NCBI GenBank assembly: GCA_964609465.1
Contig: CAZSSQ010000136.1
Span: forward strand, 1-6,471
Direction: 5' to 3'
Source of the DNA: CAVSBT01 sp964609465
Lineage (GTDB): Bacteria > Chloroflexota > Dehalococcoidia > DSTF01 > JALHUB01
Length of the DNA stretch: 6,471 bases
In this document: piece after piece, positions 1 through 6,414 of the stretch
Position numbering within the stretch: the stretch's first letter is position 1
How the letters are laid out: the number at the start of each line of letters is the position of its first letter
Made by a program: the position numbers and the translations under genes
Notes under the pieces: generated by a model
Told to the model about the DNA's origin: nothing
The model's input: the letters and a program-made list of their open reading frames with translations, nothing else
Databases searched by the model: none

Positions 1-447
1 GTCGAGTGGCTGATCCTGGCTGACCATGCCGAAATCGTCGGCGGCAAACTGTACCTGATGGGCGGAGGCTGGGACAGGTTGACGGTGAACACCGGCTTCC
101 CGATCACGAAACCGGTCGGGCTGGCGGCGGCCTTCCGAGTGCCGTGGAATGAGACGAATCAGCCGCAGAACGTCGAGATCGAGATCCAGACCGACGATGG
201 GGGCTCCGTCGGCAAGGTGGCCGCCCAGTTTGAAGTGGGGCGACCGCCGGGCATGAAGGCCGGACAGAGCCAGCGCTTTCAGCTCGCCGCGAACCTCCCG
301 CTGACGCTGGCTGGCCCCGGGAGCTACGTGATTGTGGCTCGCGTCGAGGGCCAGGAGGCGGGTCGGGTGCCATTCAACGTCATGGGTGGCCCCATGCTTC
401 AGGCTCGACAGCAGCCGGGGAACCCAGAGCACGGCACCAGCGAGTAG
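1..447 (+). CDS. DUF6941-like protein of unknown function, 5' partial
   Basis: The reading frame is open from the first base to a TAG at 445-447, giving 148 visible residues. The N-terminal part reads LILADHAEIVGGKLYLMGGGWD, split here as LILADHAEIVGG then KLYLMGGGWD, which resembles the opening of the DUF6941 family as I remember it. Because this conserved block begins before the ATG at 58, that ATG is internal and the true start lies just left of the window; probably only a few residues are missing. The rest alternates short hydrophobic and polar stretches, consistent with a small beta-rich domain (for example SYVIVARVEGQEAGRVPFNV near the end), followed by a polar tail rich in Gln, Pro and Gly. 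No signal peptide, membrane segment or catalytic motif is visible. The function is unknown. It is separated from the next gene by a long gap with its own promoter, so it is probably not part of the sugar operon. Confidence 0.72.
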   Translation, partial: VEWLILADHAEIVGGKLYLMGGGWDRLTVNTGFPITKPVGLAAAFRVPWNETNQPQNVEIEIQTDDGGSVGKVAAQFEVGRPPGMKAGQSQRFQLAANLPLTLAGPGSYVIVARVEGQEAGRVPFNVMGGPMLQARQQPGNPEHGTSE

Positions 448-453
448 TGCCTG

Positions 454-482
454 GAAGGCAGGAGCCTTCGGACCCAGGTCCG
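454..482 (+). terminator. Tandem short hairpins after the DUF6941-like gene, possible weak terminator
   Basis: Seven bases after the stop codon, GAAGGC (454-459) pairs with GCCTTC (464-469) around an AGGA loop. Immediately after, CGGAC (469-473) can pair with GTCCG (478-482) around CCAG. The two stems share base 469, so they would compete slightly at the junction. What follows is C-rich (CTTCCCCC), not a U-tract, so this is not a classical intrinsic terminator. It could be an RNA 3'-end stabilising structure or a weak terminator. Confidence 0.25.
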
Positions 483-506
483 GCTTCCCCCGCTTCCCCA
501 TCGTCG

Positions 507-536
507 TTGACAGCCCTTGGGGCATGACCTTAGGAT
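507..536 (+). promoter_or_regulatory. Sigma70-like promoter of the sugar operon
   Basis: A perfect -35 consensus TTGACA (507-512) is followed after 18 bases by TAGGAT (531-536), which matches the -10 consensus TATAAT at four of six positions, including the important second A and last T. Transcription would start around 543-546. This is the only consensus-like hexamer pair I found in the gap, and it points toward the sugar genes. The local sequence is less GC-rich than its surroundings, as expected for a promoter. Confidence 0.55.
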
Positions 537-554
537 CATAGGCGACACCAAGGG
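514..554. repeat. Inverted repeat flanking the -10 element, possible operator
   Basis: CCCTTGG (514-520) and CCAAGGG (548-554) are perfect 7-base inverted copies with 27 bases between them. They bracket the -10 hexamer and the predicted start point. Inside them an imperfect palindrome with arms ATGA (524-527) and TCAT (536-539) sits on the -10 itself. Either could be a regulator binding site. Seven-base repeats at this spacing can arise by chance, so this is a suggestion only. Confidence 0.28.
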
Positions 555-575
555 GTAACGGACGGGTTCCTGCTG

Positions 576-605
576 CCGGCCGCGTTCGCTGGGGCCGGCG
601 GCCGG
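576..605 (+). other. GC-rich stem-loop in the operon leader
   Basis: CCGGCCGC (576-583) is perfectly complementary to GCGGCCGG (598-605), forming an 8-bp all-GC stem with a 14-nt loop. A competing 7-bp stem, GCCGGCC (575-581) with GGCCGGC (593-599), uses overlapping bases. It lies about 30 nt into the predicted transcript. No U-run follows. It may stabilise the 5' end or be part of a larger leader fold; in GC-rich DNA such stems also occur by chance. Confidence 0.3.
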
Positions 606-703
606 GGCACGAGGGATCGAGCCCAGGGGGCTAATTCCGCGCCCGCGCGTGAAGAGGGCAGAGCTTCAGCCCCAACCCCCACAGTCGGCCTCGCAGGCGC
701 CAG

Positions 704-754
704 AAGGCATGCCCAGAGCGATGACAGCACGGGGTTAGTGCCTTGGGCTTTTCT
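704..754 (+). terminator. Attenuator-like hairpin with competing pairing in the operon leader
   Basis: GCCCA (711-715) can pair with TGGGC (744-748), enclosing a second small stem GCAC (727-730) with GTGC (738-741). The outer stem is followed directly by TTTTCT (749-754), the only notable T-run in the leader, 37 bases before the next start codon. An alternative 6-bp pairing, AAGGCA (704-709) with TGCCTT (739-744), uses bases of both stems and excludes them. Two exclusive folds, one ending in a T-run, is the architecture of an attenuator. The stem is short and interrupted and the T-run brief, so this remains weak. Confidence 0.22.
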
Positions 755-777
755 GCCATCGCGCTGCGGCTGCCTCC

Positions 778-785
778 GGGAGAAG
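778..785 (+). promoter_or_regulatory. Shine-Dalgarno sequence that sets the start of the TreT-like gene
   Basis: GGGAGAAG ends five bases before the ATG at 791 and is purine-rich in an otherwise mixed region. It supports that ATG over the in-frame TTG at 743, which has no such site and would add residues with no counterpart in the paralogous downstream gene. Confidence 0.6.
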
Positions 786-790
786 CAGCC

Positions 791-2044
791 ATGTACGGAA
801 GCCTCGCTATTGCTCCCAGGTCCATCCGAGACCTCACGCCTCTGGTCGGCGAGGAAGAGCTTGCCGAGCTTGACCGTCTGGCCCGGCCCCTACGCGGCCT
901 CCGCGTCCTCAACCTGAGCATTGCCGCCTTCGGCACCGGCGTCGCAGAGCTGCTGAACGCCGCCGTCCCCCTGATGACAGACCTGGGCCTGGACTGCCAG
1001 TGGCAGGTGGTGCGCACCGGCGAGGAGTTCACCCCTGTCAACAGGGCCATCTACATGGCTTTGGGCGGGCGTCAGGTCGCCTGGTCGCGAGAGATGGCTG
1101 ATCTCTGGCAGCGCTACAACGCCATGAACGCCGACCTCCTTACCGAGGACTTCGACGTGGTGGTGGTCCACGACCCGCAGCCCGCCGGCATCCGCTCCTT
1201 TGTCGACGAACGCCGGCAAGCGGCGGCCCGCTGGGTCATGCACTGCCACCTGGACATCTCCAGCGCCCAGGAGAACGTCTGGCTCCTCCTCCGCCAGCAC
1301 ATCGAGCCCTACGACGCCATCGTCTTCGAGACGGACAGCTTCGCCCCCAGGGACGTGCAGGCGCACGGTATCGAGATCATCCGTCCGGCCATCGACCCCG
1401 CGGGGCCCCGGAACATGGACCTGTCGCCGGAGTCTGTGGCAGCCATCGCGGAGCGCTACGGCATCGACGCCGCGCGCCCTCTCCTCTGCCAGCTATCGCC
1501 CCTGGACGAGAGCTGCGACCCCATGGGAGCCATCGATGTTTACGACCTGGCGAGGGAGGCGGTCCCCGACCTCCAGCTCCTGCTGGTGGCCACGGTGGTG
1601 CCCGAGGAGCCCCTGGCCCGGGCCAGCTTCGATGAGGTGGCCAGGAAGGCTATGGACTATACCGGCGTCTTTGTCCTCTCCGGCCTCAACGAGGTGGGCA
1701 ACGTCGAGATGAACGCCTTCCAGCGAGCGGCCAGCGTGATCCTCCAGAAGGACCTCCGCCGGGGCTTCGGCCTCTGGGTCTCCGATGCCCTCTGGAAGGA
1801 GAGGCCGGTGGTGGCGGCGCCGCGAACCGGCCTCCTGGAGCAGGTCATCGACGGGCAGACTGGCTTCCTGGCCGATAGCACCGAGGAGTTCAGCCGCCGC
1901 GTGGTCGCCCTCCTCCAGGACCGTAGCCTGGCCGCAAGACTGGGCGCCGGCGGCCGCCGCCACGTGCGGGAGAACTTGCTCATCACCCGATACCTCTCCG
2001 ATTACCTGCGCCTGCTGGGCCGCCTCACAGGGGCCTCGACGTAG
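791..2044 (+). CDS. TreT-like GT4 paralogue with degenerate donor site (pseudo-glycosyltransferase)
   Basis: This 417-residue protein aligns from its first residue with the TreT encoded next door; there is no gap over the first 140 residues, then a 2-residue offset. The start at 791 is chosen because MYGSLAIAPRS matches the neighbour's MLGSVPTTPKS and a ribosome site precedes it. The acceptor side is kept: HDPQPA at 127-132 and CHLD with His153. The donor side is not. The neighbour's SRFDPWK reads SPLDESC here (236-242), losing the Arg and Lys that in GT-B enzymes contact the nucleotide phosphates. REGFGLVVSE reads RRGFGLWVSD (323-332), losing both Glu of the E-x7-E motif. FGGG reads FGTG (47-50), GNVGG reads APRTG, and DDPEGW reads EEPLAR. 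The frame is intact, so it is probably expressed. Catalysis by the usual mechanism is unlikely; a regulatory or structural partner of TreT is my inference. A glycosyltransferase of altered specificity is the alternative. Cytoplasmic; no signal peptide. Confidence 0.85.
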   Translation: MYGSLAIAPRSIRDLTPLVGEEELAELDRLARPLRGLRVLNLSIAAFGTGVAELLNAAVPLMTDLGLDCQWQVVRTGEEFTPVNRAIYMALGGRQVAWSREMADLWQRYNAMNADLLTEDFDVVVVHDPQPAGIRSFVDERRQAAARWVMHCHLDISSAQENVWLLLRQHIEPYDAIVFETDSFAPRDVQAHGIEIIRPAIDPAGPRNMDLSPESVAAIAERYGIDAARPLLCQLSPLDESCDPMGAIDVYDLAREAVPDLQLLLVATVVPEEPLARASFDEVARKAMDYTGVFVLSGLNEVGNVEMNAFQRAASVILQKDLRRGFGLWVSDALWKERPVVAAPRTGLLEQVIDGQTGFLADSTEEFSRRVVALLQDRSLAARLGAGGRRHVRENLLITRYLSDYLRLLGRLTGAST

Positions 2045-2076
2045 GGTCGGACGATAGCCGGAGAGAGAAGAGCAAG

Positions 2077-3378
2077 ATGCTCGGTTCCGTCCCCACCACA
2101 CCGAAATCGCTCCAGGACTACGCGCCCGTGGTCGGCGAGGAGCGCATCCAGGAGATCCGCGACCTCGCGGCTCCTCTTGCGGGTGCCCGCGTGCTTCACA
2201 TCAACGCCACCGCCTTCGGCGGCGGCGTGGCCGAGCTCCTGGGCTCCCTGGTCCCCCTCATGAACGACGCCGGCCTCCGGGCCGACTGGCAGGTGATGAA
2301 GGGCAGCGAGGAGTTCTTCCAGGTCACCAAGGCCATGCACAATGCCCTCCAGGGCATGCTCATCGACTGGACGCCGCACATGCGGGAAGTGTGGCTCCAC
2401 AACAACCTTCTCAACGCCCAGCTCTTCGACGAGGACTACGACTTCGTGTTCGTGCATGATCCGCAGCCGGCGGCCATGCTGGGCTTCATCGCCGAGCTGC
2501 GCCGCCATCATCCCAGCGGCTACTGGCTCTGGCGCTGCCATATCGACCTGACGCACGCCCAGGTACAGGTGTGGGACACCCTCCGGCCCCACCTGGAGGC
2601 CTACGACGGCGCCATCTTCACCCTGGCTGACTACGTGAAGGAGGACCTGGGCGACCCGCGGACGTTTGTGGTGCCGCCCGCCATCGACCCCCTGAGTCCC
2701 AAGAACGCGAAGCTCCCGGAGGACGTGCGGCAAGGCATCCTGGCCCGCTACGGCATCGACCCGGCCAAGCCGCTCCTCGTCCAGGTCTCCCGCTTCGACC
2801 CCTGGAAGGACCCCCTGGGGGTCATCGAGGTCTACCGGGCCATCAAGCGGGAGCTGCCCGACCTCCACCTGGTGCTTATCGCGTCTATGGCCCAAGATGA
2901 CCCCGAAGGCTGGGCCTGGTACGAACGCACAGTGCGCCGGGCCGGCGACGACTACGACATCCATATTCTCTCCAACCTCAACGGCGTGGGGAACGTGGAG
3001 GTCAACGCCTTCCAGCGGGCAGCGGACGTAGTCATCCAGAAATCGGTAAGAGAAGGTTTCGGGCTGGTGGTCTCGGAGGCTCTCTGGAAGGGGAGACCGG
3101 TGGTAGCGGGGAACGTGGGAGGCATACCCCTCCAGATAGTGAACGGGAAGACCGGCTACCTGGTGGGCACCGTCGGGGAGTGCGCCCAGCAGGTGCTATC
3201 CTTGCTCAAGAACCCCGAGAAGGCGCGCAAGATGGGCCGCGCCGGCCGGGAGTTCGTGCGGGACAACTTCCTCATCACTCGCTACCTGCGGGACTACCTG
3301 CGCATCTTCCGGGAGCTCAGGGGCATCGAGCCACCGCGCAGGGAGAGCGCCGCCACGGCGGCCCAGGTGCTGGACTAG
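2077..3378 (+). CDS. treT: Trehalose synthase TreT (trehalose glycosyltransferring synthase), GT4
   Basis: TreT transfers glucose from ADP- or UDP-glucose to free glucose to make alpha,alpha-trehalose in one step, reversibly, in the cytoplasm. The 433-residue protein closely resembles the Pyrococcus horikoshii enzyme as I recall it and has its expected length. N-terminal acceptor domain: HINATAFGGGVAELL (41-55), EFFQVTKAMHNALQG (79-93), HDPQPA (127-132) and WRCHIDL (152-158). C-terminal donor domain: QVSRFDPWKDP (236-246) with Arg239 and Lys244 for the nucleotide phosphates, MAQDDPEGW (271-279), VNAFQRA (309-315), REGFGLVVSEALWKG (325-339) with Glu326 and Glu334 of the E-x7-E motif, and GNVGGI (345-350). 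All are intact. The last 15 or so residues are Ala/Arg-rich and likely disordered. It starts 32 bases after the paralogue's stop; the purine-rich GGAGAGAGAAG upstream is a modest ribosome site. glgC directly downstream suggests ADP-glucose is its donor. Bases 3028-3138 show codon use unlike the rest of the gene. Confidence 0.9.
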   Translation: MLGSVPTTPKSLQDYAPVVGEERIQEIRDLAAPLAGARVLHINATAFGGGVAELLGSLVPLMNDAGLRADWQVMKGSEEFFQVTKAMHNALQGMLIDWTPHMREVWLHNNLLNAQLFDEDYDFVFVHDPQPAAMLGFIAELRRHHPSGYWLWRCHIDLTHAQVQVWDTLRPHLEAYDGAIFTLADYVKEDLGDPRTFVVPPAIDPLSPKNAKLPEDVRQGILARYGIDPAKPLLVQVSRFDPWKDPLGVIEVYRAIKRELPDLHLVLIASMAQDDPEGWAWYERTVRRAGDDYDIHILSNLNGVGNVEVNAFQRAADVVIQKSVREGFGLVVSEALWKGRPVVAGNVGGIPLQIVNGKTGYLVGTVGECAQQVLSLLKNPEKARKMGRAGREFVRDNFLITRYLRDYLRIFRELRGIEPPRRESAATAAQVLD

Positions 3379-3385
3379 GGGGTGG
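3378..3385 (+). promoter_or_regulatory. Shine-Dalgarno sequence that sets the glgC start
   Basis: GGGGGTGG overlaps the last base of the treT stop codon and ends five bases before the GTG at 3391. This favours 3391 over the in-frame GTG at 3382, which lies inside this G-run and has no good site of its own. Confidence 0.5.
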
Positions 3386-3390
3386 TTTCG

Positions 3391-4677
3391 GTGAAGAGGG
3401 TAATAGCGCTGCTCCTGGCCGGCGGCCAGGGAGACCGGCTCAGCGTCCTCTCGGAGGAGAGGGCTAAGCCAGCCGTGGTCTTCGGCGGCCGCTACCGCAT
3501 CATCGATTTCTCGCTCAGCAACTGCGCCAACTCCGGGATCACCCGAGTGGGCGTTCTCACCCAGTATCGACCCCGCTCCCTGAACGCCCACATTGCCATC
3601 GGCCGCCCCTGGGACCTGGACCGCCAGGGCGGCGGCGTGACCCTGCTCCAGCCGTACCTGGGTCGGGAAAGCTCTGACTGGTACCGGGGCACCGCCGATG
3701 CCGTCTACCAGAACCTCTACTTCATCGAGGAGTCGCGCGCCGACCAGGTCCTCATTCTCGCCGGCGACCATGTCTACAAGATGAACTACGACAAGCTCAT
3801 AGCCTTCCATCGAGAGAAAGAGGCCGACGTCACCGTCGCCGTTCACGGCATGACCCCCGAGGAGGCCAGCCGTTTCGGCAACGTGGTCCTGGACGAGAAC
3901 GACCGGCTGATGAGCTTCCACGAGAAGCCCAGGGCGCCCGTGTCCAGCCTCGGCTCCATGGGCGTCTACGTCTTCAACAAGGACATCCTCATCGAGCAGC
4001 TCCTGTCCGACGCCCAGCACATCGAGAGCTCGCATGACTTCGGCCGCGACATCGTCCCCGGTCTGATGGAGGAGATGCGGGTCTTCGGCTACCGGTTCGA
4101 AGGCTACTGGCGGGACGTAGGCACCATCGAGGCCTATTTCGACGCGAACATGGACCTGCTGGAAGACCTGCCGGAGCTGAACCTCTACGACCAAGAGACA
4201 TCCATCCAGACCAACGCCACCGGCCTGCCGCCTGCCAAGGTGGGACGCCATGCCTACATCAGCCGCTCTCTGGCCAGCGCGGGCTGCATTGTCAACGGCC
4301 AGGTGGAGCACTCCGTCCTCTCCCCAGGCGTCTACGTCGAGGAGGGTGCGGTGGTGCGGGACTCCATCGTCTTTAACGGCACCTACATCCAGTCCGGCGC
4401 CATCGTCGAGCGCTCCGTCCTAGACAAGGAGGTCCAGATAGGCAACAATTGCCATGTGGGGTTCGGGGACGACTTCCGGCCCAACGAGGAACGGCCCGAC
4501 ATCGTCAACTGTGGGATCAGCATCATCGGCAAGAGGGTCAAACTGCCGCCCTTCCTGCGCGTGGGCCGCAACTGTGTCATCGGGCCGGGGGTCATCGTCA
4601 CCGCTGCCGAAGACAACTACCTGCCCAGCGGCACCACCCTGCGGGCGCCGCACCGCGAGGGCATTTTCAACGTCTAG
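3391..4677 (+). CDS. glgC: Glucose-1-phosphate adenylyltransferase (ADP-glucose pyrophosphorylase)
   Basis: GlgC makes ADP-glucose and pyrophosphate from ATP and glucose-1-phosphate, usually the controlled step of bacterial glycogen synthesis; the enzyme is a cytoplasmic homotetramer. With the GTG start at 3391 it has 428 residues, the normal family length, and begins MKRVIALLLAGGQGDRL. Visible motifs: nucleotide-binding AGGQGDR (10-16), ERAKPAV with the Lys near the allosteric site, RYRIIDFSLSNC, WYRGTADAVYQN (97-108), AGDHVYKMNY (124-133), the sugar-phosphate FHEKP (176-180) and YWRDVGT (239-245). From about 277 to 405 lies a left-handed beta-helix of hexapeptide repeats (VYVEEGAVVRDSIVFNGTYI and similar), which mediates oligomer contacts and allostery. 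All expected catalytic motifs are present. It follows treT by 12 bases, so the two are surely cotranscribed. Its product can feed TreT and glucan synthesis. The GTG at 3382, three codons earlier, is a possible alternative start. The regulatory effector cannot be read from sequence. Confidence 0.93.
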   Translation: MKRVIALLLAGGQGDRLSVLSEERAKPAVVFGGRYRIIDFSLSNCANSGITRVGVLTQYRPRSLNAHIAIGRPWDLDRQGGGVTLLQPYLGRESSDWYRGTADAVYQNLYFIEESRADQVLILAGDHVYKMNYDKLIAFHREKEADVTVAVHGMTPEEASRFGNVVLDENDRLMSFHEKPRAPVSSLGSMGVYVFNKDILIEQLLSDAQHIESSHDFGRDIVPGLMEEMRVFGYRFEGYWRDVGTIEAYFDANMDLLEDLPELNLYDQETSIQTNATGLPPAKVGRHAYISRSLASAGCIVNGQVEHSVLSPGVYVEEGAVVRDSIVFNGTYIQSGAIVERSVLDKEVQIGNNCHVGFGDDFRPNEERPDIVNCGISIIGKRVKLPPFLRVGRNCVIGPGVIVTAAEDNYLPSGTTLRAPHREGIFNV

Positions 4678-4711
4678 CTCTGCCAAGGCCACACGGTTGT
4701 ACTTCAACTAG

Positions 4712-4718
4712 AAAGGTG
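4712..4718 (+). promoter_or_regulatory. Shine-Dalgarno sequence of the GH57 gene
   Basis: AAAGGTG matches the core and 3' part of the canonical AAGGAGGTGA site. Measured from AGG (4714-4716), the ATG at 4722 is five bases away, the preferred spacing, while the adjacent in-frame ATG at 4719 is only two away. Both give nearly the same protein. Confidence 0.5.
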
Positions 4719-4721
4719 ATG

Positions 4722-6413
4722 ATGCACAAAGGCGCGTTCACTTTCGTCCTTCACAGCCACCTGCCCTACTGCCGCCGCGCCGGCCGCTGGCCCCACGGCG
4801 AAGAGTGGCTCCACGAGGGAGCCGCCGATACCTACCTGCCCCTCCTGATCGCCCTTCACGACCTGGCCGAAGAGGGGTGCCGCTACCAGCTTACGATCGG
4901 TCTCACGCCCGTCCTCTGCGAGCAACTGGCCGACGCCCACGTGCTGGAGAACCTGGAGATATACCTCCGCGAGCGCATGGAGCGGGCGCGCTGGCACGCG
5001 GGACATCTGGACCAGGAGGGTGACCTGGCGCGCGCCGAACTGGCTCGCTTCTACGCCGGGCACTACTCCTTCCTTCTCGACACCTTCATAAACCGCTTCG
5101 GGCGCCAGATACTACCGCCCTTCCGTGATCTGCAAGACCGAGACCTGATCGAGGTGTCGGCTGGCGCCGCCACCCACGGCTACCTGCCCCTCCTCGAAAG
5201 GGACTCCGCCATTCACTCCCAGGTCGCCGTCGGTGTCCAGACGTACCGACGCCACTTCAACAAGAGCCCCACCTCCTTCTGGCTGCCGGAGTGCGCCTAC
5301 CGTCCCACCTATGCCACCGAGGAGGGCCGCGGTTATGTCAAGCCGGGCCTCCACGAGTTCCTCGCCCAGCAGCGCATCCTCTGCTTCTTTGCCGAGACCC
5401 ACGCCATCGAGGGCGGCCTCCCCGTGGGCAAGGCCATGGGCGATGCCATGGGCCCCTACGGCGACATCCCCCGCCGCTATCTGGTGCCTCTGGGCCGGTA
5501 CCCGGAACCCACCCTCAAGAGCACCTACCTCCCCTACTGGGTCTCTGACCCGCGGGTGGCTGCCATCGGGCGCAACAACCGTACCGGCCTCCAGGTCTGG
5601 TCCGCCGAGCACGGCTACCCCGGCGACTACCACTACCGGGAGTTCCACAAGAAGGACGGCGCTTCCGGCCTCCACTACTGGAAGGTGACCGGTACGCGGG
5701 TCGACCTGGCGGACAAGCAGCTCTACAACCCGGCACGGGCGCAGGAGCGCACGCACGACCACAGCCGCCACTTCGCCAGCCTCGTCGAGGACCTGGTGCG
5801 CGACTTCTACGGCAGAAGCCGCCTGTTCGGCATCGTCTCCGCCGCCTACGACACGGAACTCTTCGGCCACTGGTGGTTTGAGGGGGTCGACTGGTTGCGG
5901 GAGGTGCTGCGCATCCTCTCCCGCAGTGAGGACGTGGAGCTGACCACGGCCTCGCGACATGTGCGGGAGCACCCGCCGGAAGACGTGCTGGCCCTGCCCG
6001 AGAGCTCCTGGGGTCAGGCCGGCAACCACTTCACCTGGCTCAACACCGACACAGAGTGGGTATGGCCGCTTGTCGGCGAGGCGCAGCTACGCATGGAGCG
6101 TCTGGTGGCGCGCTACCCCGAGGCCTCCGGGCCCCTGGCCGACGCCCTCAACCAGGCCGGTCGCGAGCTTCTCCTGCTGGAGTCCAGCGACTGGCCATTC
6201 CTGATCACCACCTGGCAGGCACGCGACTACGCCACCAACCGCTTCCAGGACCACCTGGAGCGCTTCCACCGCCTGGCAGACATGGCGGAGCATCAGCAGG
6301 TGGACGAAGGGCTGGTGGCCCAGTATTTCGACCTGGACCGCGTCTTCCTCGACCTGGACTACCACGATTTCGCCGACCGAGAGCGCGTGGACCAGCGGGC
6401 CTCAGTCACCTAG
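4722..6413 (+). CDS. GH57-family 1,4-alpha-glucan branching enzyme (DUF1957 type)
   Basis: This enzyme cuts alpha-1,4 links in a glucan and rejoins the piece as an alpha-1,6 branch. The 563-residue protein shows the GH57 motifs in order: HSHLPY (11-16), GAATHGYLP (148-156), FWLPECAYRP with the predicted nucleophile Glu190, and SAAYDTELFGHWWFEG with the predicted acid/base Asp377. Between the last two lie TGLQVWSAEHGYPGD and the HKKDGASGLHYW segment typical of this branch of GH57. The C-terminal helical part includes SSWGQAGNHFTWLN, ESSDWPFLITTWQARDYA and LERFHRLAD, as in the DUF1957 domain of branching enzymes. It is unrelated in fold to GH13 GlgB. Length is somewhat above the roughly 520 residues I recall for Thermus; part of the excess seems to be in the 227-273 loop. 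The frame is open far upstream inside glgC, but the conserved protein starts here. It lies 44 bases after glgC in the same operon. A related GH57 hydrolase or transferase is the main alternative. Confidence 0.87.
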   Translation: MHKGAFTFVLHSHLPYCRRAGRWPHGEEWLHEGAADTYLPLLIALHDLAEEGCRYQLTIGLTPVLCEQLADAHVLENLEIYLRERMERARWHAGHLDQEGDLARAELARFYAGHYSFLLDTFINRFGRQILPPFRDLQDRDLIEVSAGAATHGYLPLLERDSAIHSQVAVGVQTYRRHFNKSPTSFWLPECAYRPTYATEEGRGYVKPGLHEFLAQQRILCFFAETHAIEGGLPVGKAMGDAMGPYGDIPRRYLVPLGRYPEPTLKSTYLPYWVSDPRVAAIGRNNRTGLQVWSAEHGYPGDYHYREFHKKDGASGLHYWKVTGTRVDLADKQLYNPARAQERTHDHSRHFASLVEDLVRDFYGRSRLFGIVSAAYDTELFGHWWFEGVDWLREVLRILSRSEDVELTTASRHVREHPPEDVLALPESSWGQAGNHFTWLNTDTEWVWPLVGEAQLRMERLVARYPEASGPLADALNQAGRELLLLESSDWPFLITTWQARDYATNRFQDHLERFHRLADMAEHQQVDEGLVAQYFDLDRVFLDLDYHDFADRERVDQRASVT

Positions 6414-6414
6414 G

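Larger units (their letters stand above)
448..790. other. Non-coding leader region between the DUF6941-like gene and the sugar operon
   Basis: This 343-base stretch has no convincing gene. In order it holds two small tandem hairpins just after the upstream stop (454-482), a sigma70-like promoter (507-536) with an overlapping imperfect palindrome and a flanking inverted repeat, a GC-rich stem-loop (576-605), a terminator-like hairpin with a short T-run (711-754), and the Shine-Dalgarno sequence of the next gene (778-785). Short open frames on both strands here have no recognisable protein character. If transcription starts near 543-546, the operon has an untranslated leader of about 245 nt, long enough for regulation at the RNA level. 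Confidence 0.6.

Noticed and set aside
743..790. Upstream TTG start that would add 16 residues to the TreT-like protein
   Set aside because: The extra residues have no match in the paralogue, no ribosome site precedes the TTG, and the ATG at 791 has both.
791..2044. Calling the TreT-like gene a pseudogene
   Set aside because: There is no frameshift or internal stop over 417 codons, the fold-defining segments and C-terminus are kept, and it has its own ribosome site; loss is limited to catalytic positions.
2002..2964. Open frame on the - strand opposite treT
   Set aside because: Shadow of treT codon periodicity; the translation shows no known domain, and no ribosome site or promoter was found for it.
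3196..4311. Long open frame on the - strand (about 371 codons) opposite the end of treT and most of glgC
   Set aside because: It lies antisense to two well-recognised genes, its translation is low-complexity in Val, Gly, His and Asp with no family motif, and long antisense frames are expected in GC-rich DNA.
4449..4721. Upstream extension of the GH57 frame into glgC
   Set aside because: The frame is open by chance over the glgC 3' end; its translation there is a Gln/Arg/Pro-rich shadow, and the conserved protein starts at the MHKGAFTF block with a ribosome site.
5112..6029. Open frame on the - strand opposite the GH57 gene
   Set aside because: Antisense to the conserved catalytic region of GH57, with a repetitive Val/Gly/Leu composition and no motifs.
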